Shown here piece after piece: positions 28,100 through 36,663 of a DNA stretch of 64,000 nucleotides. The notes beneath the pieces were generated by a model, which saw only the letters and a list, made by a program, of their open reading frames with translations, had not been told where the DNA came from and made no database searches. Positions within the stretch are counted from its first letter, which is position 1, and each line of letters starts with the position of its first letter. Location: NCBI GenBank assembly GCA_002010665.1, contig MTON01000005.1, positions 106,264-170,263 on the forward strand. Direction: 5' to 3'. The position numbers and the translations under genes are program-made. Source of the DNA: Candidatus Aminicenantes bacterium JdFR-78. Lineage in GTDB: Bacteria > Acidobacteriota > Aminicenantia > JdFR-78.

Positions 28100-29371
28100 T
28101 TACATCACTCTTCTCCCTCTCTCCGCCACTAATCTTCCATTTTTAAAAACTTTTTCTGCGAGATTAATTCCATAATGATAGGGGAAGAATTTATGATTTG
28201 GTGCATCGAAAATAACAATGTCAGCCTTTTTTCCTTCTTCAAGACTTCCAATCTCATTCGCCCTTTCAATAGAGTGAGCTGCATTAATTGTTGAGGCTGT
28301 TAGAACTTCTTCTGTTGTCATTTTCATCTGAAGAACAGCAATTGTCATCATCATCTGCATTGATTCACACATGTTCGCAGCACTCACATCAGTTGCCAGT
28401 GCAACTGGAAGACCTCTATTTATAATTTCTCTTGCTTTTGCGTAAACACCGAGATAACAGAATGGAGTTGTGGGAAGGAAAACTCCAATTGTTCCTTTTT
28501 TCTTTAAAGCTTCAATATCCTCCATTGGAGTGAAGATCAAGTGGTCAGCAGAGACAACTCCCAATTCAGCTCCTAACTTTGCTCCTCCACTGTGCACAAG
28601 CCAGTCAGCATGTATTCTTAGTTTCATCCCATACTTCCTGCCTGCCTCAAGTATTCTTTTTGATTGATCCAAGTTAAAGTATCCTTTTTCACAGAAAACA
28701 TCGCAGTATTCAGCAAGTTTTCTCTTAGCAATTTCTGGTATCCATTTTTCAACAATTTCATCTGTTAACTCATCAATTCTATTTTCGTATTCTTTAGGAA
28801 TTCCCTGAGCAAGAAAGGTTGAAACCAGGTCAATTGGATGGGTTTTATTTAAAAAATTTATTATTTCAAGCTGTCTTATTTCACCTTCCAGTGTCATTTC
28901 ATATCCACTCTTTGCTTCAATTGTGGTTGTTCCATGAATTAACATAATGTCGAGAATTTTTGAAGTTTTTTTAATGAGTTCCTCTGTGCTCGCTTCTCCT
29001 GTCTTTTTAAGGGTAGTTGGCATACCCCCGCCTCTTTCCTTAATTTCCAAATAGGGAATTCCCTTTACAGCCATAGCTTCAAGTTCATCTTCTCTTGAGC
29101 CTGCGAAAATTAAATGAACATGAGGGTCAATAAGTCCAGGTGTTACAAGCTTTCCACTTGCATCAATTACCTCAAACCCCTTTTCAAGCTTGTCAAGGAC
29201 ATCCTTTGTCGTTCCAACAGCTACTATTCTATCCTCCTTTACTGCCACTGCGCCATTTTTTATTATTCCAAGGTTTTCCATTTCTTCTTTAATTAAAGGC
29301 TTTTTACTTGCTCCTTTAAAGGTTACAAGTTCATTTGCATTAATAATTGCGAAATCAGCTTTTATTTTCAT
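28100..29371 (-). CDS. hutI: Imidazolonepropionase
   Basis: VTPGLIDPHVHLIFAGSREDELE, GGGMPTTLKKTGEAS, TTTIEAKSGYEM, IHADWLVHSGGAKL. Confidence 0.93.
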   Translation of the reverse strand: MKIKADFAIINANELVTFKGASKKPLIKEEMENLGIIKNGAVAVKEDRIVAVGTTKDVLDKLEKGFEVIDASGKLVTPGLIDPHVHLIFAGSREDELEAMAVKGIPYLEIKERGGGMPTTLKKTGEASTEELIKKTSKILDIMLIHGTTTIEAKSGYEMTLEGEIRQLEIINFLNKTHPIDLVSTFLAQGIPKEYENRIDELTDEIVEKWIPEIAKRKLAEYCDVFCEKGYFNLDQSKRILEAGRKYGMKLRIHADWLVHSGGAKLGAELGVVSADHLIFTPMEDIEALKKKGTIGVFLPTTPFCYLGVYAKAREIINRGLPVALATDVSAANMCESMQMMMTIAVLQMKMTTEEVLTASTINAAHSIERANEIGSLEEGKKADIVIFDAPNHKFFPYHYGINLAEKVFKNGRLVAERGRRVM

Positions 29372-29425
29372 AATATTCCTCCTTCTATTTTTTAAGATTT
29401 ATAATTTGAGCTTTGGAATTTTTTA

Positions 29426-30748
29426 TTATACATCCAGATATTTTTCTCTTTCCCATTCATGAACTGTTACACAAAATTCCTTCCACTCTTTTGTTTTGAG
29501 TTCAAGATATTTCTCACAAAATTCTTTCCCCAAAATACCTTTAATATATTCATCCTGACTGAATTCTTTCAGTGCTTCACCAAGATTTTCAGGAAGAACC
29601 TCTATTCCTTTTCTTTCCCTTTCCTCTGGGCTCATTTTATAAATATCCTCTTCTATAGGCTCTGAAATTTTTAAATTATTCTTTATACCATCAAGACCAG
29701 CAGCTAAAATTCCTGCAAAGGCTAAATAAAAGTTACATGAGCCATCAGTTGGTCTGTATTCTAATCGGGTTTTCATTTCTATTCCAGGAGGAATTCTTAC
29801 AAGAACCGAACGATTATATCTCGCCCAGGAAATGTAAACAGGAGCTTCCCATCCCGGGACTAATCTTTTATAGGAATTTACAGAGGGATTTGTAAGAGCT
29901 GTCAGAGCTCTGGCATGTTTTAATATTCCAGCTATAAAATTAAAGGCTAATTTGCTTAATGAGTAATTATTACTTGAATCATAAAATAAGTTCTTTTTAT
30001 TCTTATTATCAATTAAACTGACATGAGTATGAAGTCCAGCACCATATTGTCCATGGAAGGGTTTAGGCATAAAAGATGCAATAAGACCCTTTTTTGATGC
30101 AAGCAATTTTATAATAAATTTAACCAGATAAATAGTATCAGCCATATTCAGAGCATCAGAATATTTTAAATTAAATTCATATTTTCCTGGTGGAACTTCG
30201 TGATGGTGTTTTTCTACTTGAATTTTCATGCTCTCCAGATTTTTAATAATTTCAAGTCTAAGTTCAGCACCAAGGTCAGTCGGAGGTGAGTCCAGATAAC
30301 CTCCCTTATCAAGCAGTTGTAGCCCCCCTTTTTCATCCCTTTTCATCAGAAAAAATTCGATTTCGCTTGAAGCAAAATATCCTGTAGAATTTCCTAATTC
30401 CTTTTTTGCTTTCTGTATCACATTTTTAAGAACAAACCGCGGGTCGAATTTAAAAAGTCTATTCGAATCAGGCTCGTAAATATCGCATACCACCCTCGCA
30501 ACTTTTAGAGGAAAAAGTTCTTCAGGTAGAATAATGAAAGTTTTGAGGTCTGGAACCAGTTTTAAATCACTTTTACTTATATCCACCATATGAACTGATG
30601 AGCCATCCATATGTATACCTTCCTGACTCACCTTTCTAAAAAGTTCAGATGGAACCCATAGGGAGTGCAATTTACCTAAAATATCCACAAATTGAAGTAT
30701 TACCTGTTTTATTTTCTCTTTTTCTATTCTCTCCTTAATTTCTGACAT
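29426..30748 (-). CDS. glnA: Glutamine synthetase family protein (GSI-like)
   Basis: HHEVPPGKYEFNLKY, FMPKPFHGQYGAGLHTHVSL, NPSVNSYKRLVPGWEAPVYISWARYNRS, TRLEYRPTDGSCNFYLAFAGILAAGLDGI. Confidence 0.9.
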   Translation of the reverse strand: MSEIKERIEKEKIKQVILQFVDILGKLHSLWVPSELFRKVSQEGIHMDGSSVHMVDISKSDLKLVPDLKTFIILPEELFPLKVARVVCDIYEPDSNRLFKFDPRFVLKNVIQKAKKELGNSTGYFASSEIEFFLMKRDEKGGLQLLDKGGYLDSPPTDLGAELRLEIIKNLESMKIQVEKHHHEVPPGKYEFNLKYSDALNMADTIYLVKFIIKLLASKKGLIASFMPKPFHGQYGAGLHTHVSLIDNKNKKNLFYDSSNNYSLSKLAFNFIAGILKHARALTALTNPSVNSYKRLVPGWEAPVYISWARYNRSVLVRIPPGIEMKTRLEYRPTDGSCNFYLAFAGILAAGLDGIKNNLKISEPIEEDIYKMSPEERERKGIEVLPENLGEALKEFSQDEYIKGILGKEFCEKYLELKTKEWKEFCVTVHEWEREKYLDV

Positions 30749-30763
30749 TTTGTACCCCTTGCT

Positions 30764-31468
30764 TTAAAAATCAATAGCAATTTCGTTCTTTTCTGAGTTA
30801 AGTAAATCCGTTGTTAAATCCGCCCTACAATTTTCTTTTAGCAGTTCAGCTAACTCATCTCTTGCTTGTTTGATTACTGATTCTGGGACTATACCTGCTC
30901 CATCCACATTTATTATTATCTTTTTGCTGTTTTCAGTAATTTTTGAAAAATCACCATTTCTCCAGTTCCATTTTCTACACATAACATTCAATGTTCTGTC
31001 ATCGTAATAAATGATCTCTCCAGGTTCTGGGTTTTCCTGTTCTTGTGTTCCTAAAGGGACAAAAATTTCATTTCCCTTTGCAAAACCAAGGCATGAATTC
31101 CCTTCTATTTTCTCAACATCATCCCCACCACATGGAATTAAATATTTTAGAGAGATGTAATTAAATAGAGCAACTACTGAATTTATATAGGGAATTTTTT
31201 TGCCCTTTTCCACTCTTTTCAAGAGAGCCTTAATTGAAGGAGGATATTTATTTGGATTTGAACCAAATTTTCTGTGAATTTCATCCCATGCCTTAATGAA
31301 ATCGTGGTCAAGATTCTGTTGGGAGGCTCTTTTCTCTATTTCTTCATTCAAGAGTTTTTCTATTTTTTCGTTTATAAATGAATTTTCTATGTTCTTTATT
31401 AAAACCAGTCCCCTTTTAAAATCAGGAAATTTGGAAAATATTTCTTTTTCTATAATTATTTTTCTCAT
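30764..31468 (-). CDS. Standalone B3/4 (PheT editing-like) domain protein
   Basis: IHRKFGSNPNKYPPSIKALLKRVEKGKKIPYINSVVALFNYISLKYLIPCGGDDVEKIEG, GEIIYYDDRTLNVMCRKWNWRNGD. Confidence 0.85.
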   Translation of the reverse strand: MRKIIIEKEIFSKFPDFKRGLVLIKNIENSFINEKIEKLLNEEIEKRASQQNLDHDFIKAWDEIHRKFGSNPNKYPPSIKALLKRVEKGKKIPYINSVVALFNYISLKYLIPCGGDDVEKIEGNSCLGFAKGNEIFVPLGTQEQENPEPGEIIYYDDRTLNVMCRKWNWRNGDFSKITENSKKIIINVDGAGIVPESVIKQARDELAELLKENCRADLTTDLLNSEKNEIAIDF

Positions 31469-31887
31469 TTTATTTTCTCTAATTGCATATCCTTATAAAA
31501 GAAACTAATCTCCCATTCTGCTGTGGAAGGACTATCTGAGCCATGAACTGCATTCCTTTCAACAGAAGAACCAAATTCATGTCTAATAGTGCCTGGTTCA
31601 GCTAAAGCAGGGTCTGTGGCTCCCATAACCTTTCTCCAGTGAGAAATCGCATTTTCCCTCTCTAAAATCATAACTACAATTTCTCCTGAAGACATAAAAT
31701 CTGTAAGACTGTCATAAAAGCTTTTATCCTTATGAACAATATAAAAAGCCTTTGCATCCTCTTTTGTGAGATGTAGCATTTTAAGTCCTGAAATTTTAAA
31801 ACCCTCCTCCTCTATTCTCTGAATTATTTTACCTATTAATCCTTTTTTAACTGCATCAGGTTTAATAATTGCTAATGTTTTTTCCAT
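31465..31887 (-). CDS. ndk: Nucleoside diphosphate kinase
   Basis: MEKTLAIIKPDAVKKGLIGKII, GATDPALAEPGTIRHEFGSSVERNAVHGSDSPSTAEWEI. Confidence 0.98.
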   Translation of the reverse strand: MEKTLAIIKPDAVKKGLIGKIIQRIEEEGFKISGLKMLHLTKEDAKAFYIVHKDKSFYDSLTDFMSSGEIVVMILERENAISHWRKVMGATDPALAEPGTIRHEFGSSVERNAVHGSDSPSTAEWEISFFYKDMQLEKIK

Positions 31888-31974
31888 TATTGCACCTCCA
31901 TTAAAACATCATTCATATACCTCAATTTCTTTTTATAGTCAACTAAAGAGAGAAATACACATTAAATTCTTTAC

Positions 31975-31994
31975 TACTATGAATTCACATAGTA
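31975..31994. promoter_or_regulatory. 7-bp inverted repeat TACTATG-AATTCA-CATAGTA between divergent ndk and TIM-barrel gene
   Basis: Perfect arms, 6-nt spacer, just upstream of the ATG at 32005. Confidence 0.4.
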
Positions 31995-32004
31995 ACATAA
32001 TAAG

Positions 32005-32919
32005 ATGTGCCTATCTCTCTCAACAAGCTGGTTTAAACTTGATGAATACACGGCAGAAAAACTTGTCAATGAAATAATCGGGCTTGATATTAAAAAAATT
32101 GAATTGCAATACAAGATTAAAGCGGATTTCTGGAGGAAACTCCAGCCTCTTCTGAAAAAAGAAGGAATAGAAGTGAGCAGTATTCATAATTTTTTTCCGG
32201 TTCCAGAAATTCTGGATAAGGGGAGTGGAGATGCTTTTCTTCTGACTTCTCTCGATGAAAATGAATTTAACCTTGCCATAAAATACAGTTCAAGAACAAT
32301 TGAAATAGCCTCAGAAATAGGGGCTTCCGCTGTTATTTTTCACTGCGGGAATGTTCCAATGCCAAAAGAAAAAATGGACAGAGTTTTTAAACTTTTTGAT
32401 AATGGGAATAAAGAAAAATCAAAAAAATTATTAGAAGAGTTAATTAAAGAGAGGGAAGAAAAGAGCAGATTATATTTTGATAGACTTTTAAAAGCTCTTG
32501 AACAACTAATAAAAATTGCAGAAAAAGAGGGTGTAAAAATCGGAATAGAAAATAGATATTTTCCTAATGAAATTCCTTTACCTGATGAGCTTGAAGAAAT
32601 TCTTAAAAAGTTTGATGGAGCACCAATTGGCTATTGGCATGACTTCGGGCATGCCCGTCATCTCGAAATCCTTGGACTAATTTCTCATGAAGAATGGTTA
32701 GAAAAATTCAAAGAATTTCTTATAGGAGTGCATTTGCACGATTCAAGAATGAGAAATGACCATTTGGCACCAGGAACAGGAGAAATTGATTTTTATGGGT
32801 TGAAGAAATTATTACCTGAGAAGAGAAAAATAATCAGAGTTTTAGAGGTCCATCCAAAAGTCAAAAAAGAGGAATTATCCCAAAGTTTTGAATTCTTGAA
32901 ACAGGTAGGATTGAATTAA
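32005..32919 (+). CDS. Sugar phosphate isomerase/epimerase (AP endonuclease 2-like TIM barrel)
   Basis: GASAVIFHCGNVPMPKEKM, GIENRYFPNEIPLPDELEEIL, GYWHDFGHARHLEILG, GVHLHDSRMRNDHLAPGTGEIDF. Confidence 0.88.
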   Translation: MCLSLSTSWFKLDEYTAEKLVNEIIGLDIKKIELQYKIKADFWRKLQPLLKKEGIEVSSIHNFFPVPEILDKGSGDAFLLTSLDENEFNLAIKYSSRTIEIASEIGASAVIFHCGNVPMPKEKMDRVFKLFDNGNKEKSKKLLEELIKEREEKSRLYFDRLLKALEQLIKIAEKEGVKIGIENRYFPNEIPLPDELEEILKKFDGAPIGYWHDFGHARHLEILGLISHEEWLEKFKEFLIGVHLHDSRMRNDHLAPGTGEIDFYGLKKLLPEKRKIIRVLEVHPKVKKEELSQSFEFLKQVGLN

Positions 32920-33040
32920 AAAACCAAATTTTTGTTTTAACTCATTAAATTTTAAGATATAATTGCAGGGACAATAAAAAAGAAACTTTTTTTGCAACAA
33001 AAGATGTTTTTTTATGAAGAATATTTTTAAGGAGAAAAAA

Positions 33041-35140
33041 ATGAGAAAATATCAATTTAACAAAATCATTATTTTAGGGTTTTTCTTAATTAATTTCTTG
33101 ATTGTTAACCTTTTTGCTGATGGATTTATTATTCCAAAACCAGTGCCAGGAGTAAAAATTCCTCCTTTAACCGTGAAATATCATCGTGTCAGTGTAAAGA
33201 TTGTTAATCAAACTGCTAAAACCACCATTGACCAAGTTTTTATAAACAATCACCCAAGGGACATTGAAGGAATTTTTATATTCCCTTTACCTGAGAAAGC
33301 AGGTATTTCTGAATTCTCAATGTATGTTGGAGATAAGGAAGTAAAAGGCGAGATTCTTGATAAGGATAAAGCAAAACGCATTTACGAAAATATTGTACGA
33401 AAATTAAAAGACCCTGCTCTTCTTGAGTATATCGGGCGGAACATGTTTCGAGCAAGAGTCTATCCTATTCCCGCGCATGGTGAGAAAAGAGTAAAACTTT
33501 CTTACACAGAAATCTTAAAAGCTGAAAAAAATATCGTAAAATATGTCTATCCCTTAAATACAGAAAGATTTTCCTTTCATCCTATAAAGGAAGTAACAAT
33601 ATCTATAAAAATTGAATCAAAATTTCCAATCGCCAATGTTTATTCACCTTCCCATAAGGTGTCCATTAGAAAAGAGGGAGAAAATGTGGTTAGAATAAGT
33701 TTTGAGGATAAGAATATCAAACCAGACAAAGATTTTATTCTGTATTATTCAATCTCTCGCGACGAAGTTGGACTTTCCTTTATGAATTATGAGGGACGAG
33801 ATGGAAATTACTTCATGTTTTTAGCATCCCCTTCTTATGTAAAGAAAAAAGAAAAATTGCTGAACAAAAATCTGATTTTTGTTTTGGATAGCTCTGGAAG
33901 TATGAGTGGTAAAAAGATTAAACAGGCAAAAGAAGCGGTTCGTTTTATAATAAATCATCTCCATGAGAAAGATAAATTTTCCTTTATAGATTTCGATGAT
34001 GGAGTAAACTTATTTTCTTCAGAACTCCTTGTTTCAAATTCTAAAAATAAAGAGAAAGCATTAAAATTCGTTGAGGAAATTGAAGATTCAGGAGGAACAA
34101 ACATAAATGAAGCTCTGCTTGAGGCTTTAAAACTGGTGGAATCCGGGGAAAGACCAAATTATATTCTTTTTCTTACAGATGGTCTTCCTACAGTGGGTGT
34201 AACTCGGACCGGAGATATACTAGAAAATATTAAAAAGGCCAATAGATTTAAAGCTCGTATTTTTGTTTTTGGTGTAGGATATGATGTCAATACAGAACTT
34301 CTGGATAAAATTTCCTCCCAGAATTATGGAACATCCATTTATGTGGATGAAAACGAAGATATTGAAATTGCAGTTTCAAATTATTATGAAAAGATATCCT
34401 CGCCTGTTCTTTCGAATTTAGAAATTAGTTTTAAAGGGATAAAAACAAAAGAAATTTATCCAAGAGTTTTATCAGACTTGTTCAAAGGTTCTCAACTTAT
34501 CCTGATTGGAAAATACGAAGGTAATGGGCCTGTAACTATAACATTATCGGGAAAAGTGAGGAAAAAGGAAAAGAAATTCATCCTCAAGAATCAAAAACTG
34601 ACAAAAGAAAAAACTTATAACTTTCTTCCAAGATTATGGGCAATGAGAAGAATTGGGTATCTTTTAGAAGAAATTCGCCTTCATGGTGAGAATAAAGAAC
34701 TTGTGGAGGAAATAAAAAAGCTCGGAATAAAATATGGAATCGTAACTCCTTACACCTCTTTCCTTGTTACAGAGGAAGAAAAGAAAATTCTTAATTTAGT
34801 GGCACCTGAAGTAGAAGAAGCATTTTTTGCCCGAAAAGTTACTGGTGCAGGAGCAGTAAAAATGGCAAAAGGTACAAAAGAACTCATGTCCATTGCCCAG
34901 ATGCCTCAATTTACCTATCAGAAAATTAAATATAAAGAAGATAAGACTTTCTATTTAAAAGACGGATACTGGGTGGACACTGATTATAAAGAAGGAAGTC
35001 CAGTAAAAGAAATTCGATTTAATTCAGATGAATATTATCGTCTGCTTGCTGAAAAGCCTGGTCTCGCTAAATATCTTTCTATTGCGGTAAAAGTCATCGT
35101 GAATTATAAAGGAGTGAATTATAAAATAATTACTGATTAA
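33041..35140 (+). CDS. Secreted VIT plus von Willebrand factor A domain protein
   Basis: Signal peptide; VIT segment (QVFINNHPRDIEGIFIFPLPEKAGISEFSMYVGDKEVKGEI..A..IYENIVRKLKDPALLEYIGRNMFRARVYPIPAHGEKRVKLSYTE); MIDAS FVLDSSGSMSG. Internal ATG at 33041 has an AAGGAG SD. Confidence 0.9.
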   Translation: MRKYQFNKIIILGFFLINFLIVNLFADGFIIPKPVPGVKIPPLTVKYHRVSVKIVNQTAKTTIDQVFINNHPRDIEGIFIFPLPEKAGISEFSMYVGDKEVKGEILDKDKAKRIYENIVRKLKDPALLEYIGRNMFRARVYPIPAHGEKRVKLSYTEILKAEKNIVKYVYPLNTERFSFHPIKEVTISIKIESKFPIANVYSPSHKVSIRKEGENVVRISFEDKNIKPDKDFILYYSISRDEVGLSFMNYEGRDGNYFMFLASPSYVKKKEKLLNKNLIFVLDSSGSMSGKKIKQAKEAVRFIINHLHEKDKFSFIDFDDGVNLFSSELLVSNSKNKEKALKFVEEIEDSGGTNINEALLEALKLVESGERPNYILFLTDGLPTVGVTRTGDILENIKKANRFKARIFVFGVGYDVNTELLDKISSQNYGTSIYVDENEDIEIAVSNYYEKISSPVLSNLEISFKGIKTKEIYPRVLSDLFKGSQLILIGKYEGNGPVTITLSGKVRKKEKKFILKNQKLTKEKTYNFLPRLWAMRRIGYLLEEIRLHGENKELVEEIKKLGIKYGIVTPYTSFLVTEEEKKILNLVAPEVEEAFFARKVTGAGAVKMAKGTKELMSIAQMPQFTYQKIKYKEDKTFYLKDGYWVDTDYKEGSPVKEIRFNSDEYYRLLAEKPGLAKYLSIAVKVIVNYKGVNYKIITD

Positions 35141-35168
35141 AATGCGAACATTTGAGCGCCTCGTTAAA

Positions 35169-35197
35169 TTGACAGGAAAATCAATAATTGATAAATA
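35169..35197 (+). promoter_or_regulatory. Putative promoter of tRNA-Arg (TTGACA-17 bp-TAAATA)
   Basis: -35 consensus and AT-rich -10 15 bp upstream of the tRNA. Confidence 0.5.
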
Positions 35198-35211
35198 TTT
35201 TAAATTGAAGT

Positions 35212-35284
35212 GCGCCTGTAGCTCAGGGGATAGAGCGTCGGACTCCGGATCCGAAGGTCAGAGGTTCGAATCCTCTTAGGCGCA
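35212..35284 (+). tRNA. tRNA-Arg (anticodon CCG)
   Basis: Cloverleaf by eye: acceptor GCGCCTG/TAGGCGC, anticodon arm TCGGA-CTCCGGA-TCCGA, T arm AGAGG-TTCGAAT-CCTCT. Confidence 0.95.
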
Positions 35285-35372
35285 CTTTAATTTGTTGTCT
35301 TTCAGAAGCATATGAGTTTCAGATTTCCCTTCGATTGGTTCTTTGCTTAAATTGATTTTTCAAAAGAATAAA

Positions 35373-36143
35373 TCATTCATTTTTTAGAGTCCACAGCCAG
35401 AAGGGCTTATAGATTACCTTTTTATTATTTATTTTTTCCTCACTCAGAAAATCCTTTGTTATAATGAGTCCTTTCTTAAGTTTGAATTTATCCATTGCCT
35501 TTAAAAGAGCTTTTATCTCTCTTTTTTTGGTTTTTTCCTCTTCAATGTTATAACAAACTTGAATTAACTCCACGGGTTTAAAATTTTCAAGAATCACAAA
35601 ATCAACTTCTTCGCCTCTTTCATTTTTCCAATAAAAGATATCTTCTTTTCTTCTTAAAAGCTCCATAAAAACCGCATTTTCAAGTAAATTACCGTAATCT
35701 CTTTTCAATCTAAAAATGCCTAAATTAACAATTCCTGTATCAACACAGTATATTTTTTTTTGGATATTGCATTCTATCTTTTAATTTATAGGAAAATATC
35801 TCAACAGGATAAATAAGAAAAGCATTCTGAGCATACTCCAAATATTCTAAGGCTGTGTTTTTAGAAAGTTTGAACCCCTATACTTCGCATAAAATTAATT
35901 GTATTTTTTAAACCACGAGTGAACCAATATGCCTGAATGTAAGTCTAAGAAATATCTCAAATTCTTCGATCTTTCTGACCGAAAATTTCTCGACCATATC
36001 CCTAAGAAAATAGTGAGGAAATAACTTGACAATATTTCTTTCTTATCTTTAGAAAGCACAACTTCTGGAAACCCTCCATATTCCAAATATTCATTAAAAA
36101 GATACATTAATTCATCATGCTTAGAGTATTTCAATTCTCTCAT
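35373..36143 (-). pseudogene. Degraded, N-terminally truncated DUF4143/AAA_14-type ATPase
   Basis: YGGFPEVVLSKDKKEILSSYF / RDMVEKFSVRKIEEFEIFLRLTFRHIGSLVV (other frame) / KNTALEYLEYAQNAFLIYPVEIFSYKLKDRMQYPKK / KIYCVDTGIVNLGIFRLKRDYGNLLENAVFMELLRRK...VDFVI lie in successive frames; P-loop region absent. Confidence 0.88.
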
Positions 36144-36166
36144 ATTAATTGTTTAAAGGAAGGAAT

Positions 36167-36586
36167 TTATAAAATCTTTACATAAACTTTTCTTGTTCTA
36201 GGACCATCGAATTCGCAAAAGAATATACCTTGCCATGTTCCAAGCACAAGTCTTCCATTCTCGATTATCAAGGAAACAGATTGACCGATTATACTCGATT
36301 TTATATGAGCAGGTGAATTTCCCTCACTATGCTGATATTCCCATGTATAAGGAATCAATTTATTAATTGCCATAAGAATATCCCTTTTAACAGAAGGGTC
36401 AGCATTTTCATTTATTGTTATTCCAGCAGTTGTATGAGGGACATATATAAAGCATATTCCATCCTTTTTGCCAGATTCTTTGACCACATTCTCAACAGCA
36501 GATGTTATGTCTATAAATTCTTCTCTATCATGCGTTTTAACTTCAATTACTTTCATTTTAAGATTGAAATATAATGAAAATAACAT
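36167..36586 (-). CDS. YjbQ/UPF0047 family protein
   Basis: [69 protein letters not shown]. Confidence 0.94.
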   Translation of the reverse strand: MLFSLYFNLKMKVIEVKTHDREEFIDITSAVENVVKESGKKDGICFIYVPHTTAGITINENADPSVKRDILMAINKLIPYTWEYQHSEGNSPAHIKSSIIGQSVSLIIENGRLVLGTWQGIFFCEFDGPRTRKVYVKIL

Positions 36587-36663
36587 TTTTTTTCAACTTT
36601 AAAATTGATTTTGAACTTTTTTTGTTATAACTTAGTTTCTTAATATAGGAAAGGAGGTGCTCC

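Noticed and set aside
35212-36143. Mobile element integrated at tRNA-Arg
   Set aside because: No integrase, transposase or duplicated tRNA 3' end (att) found; only a decayed ATPase remnant is present.
35373-36143. Two separate small genes or a defence system
   Set aside because: The pieces are successive parts of one DUF4143-type ATPase in different frames, lacking the P-loop half.
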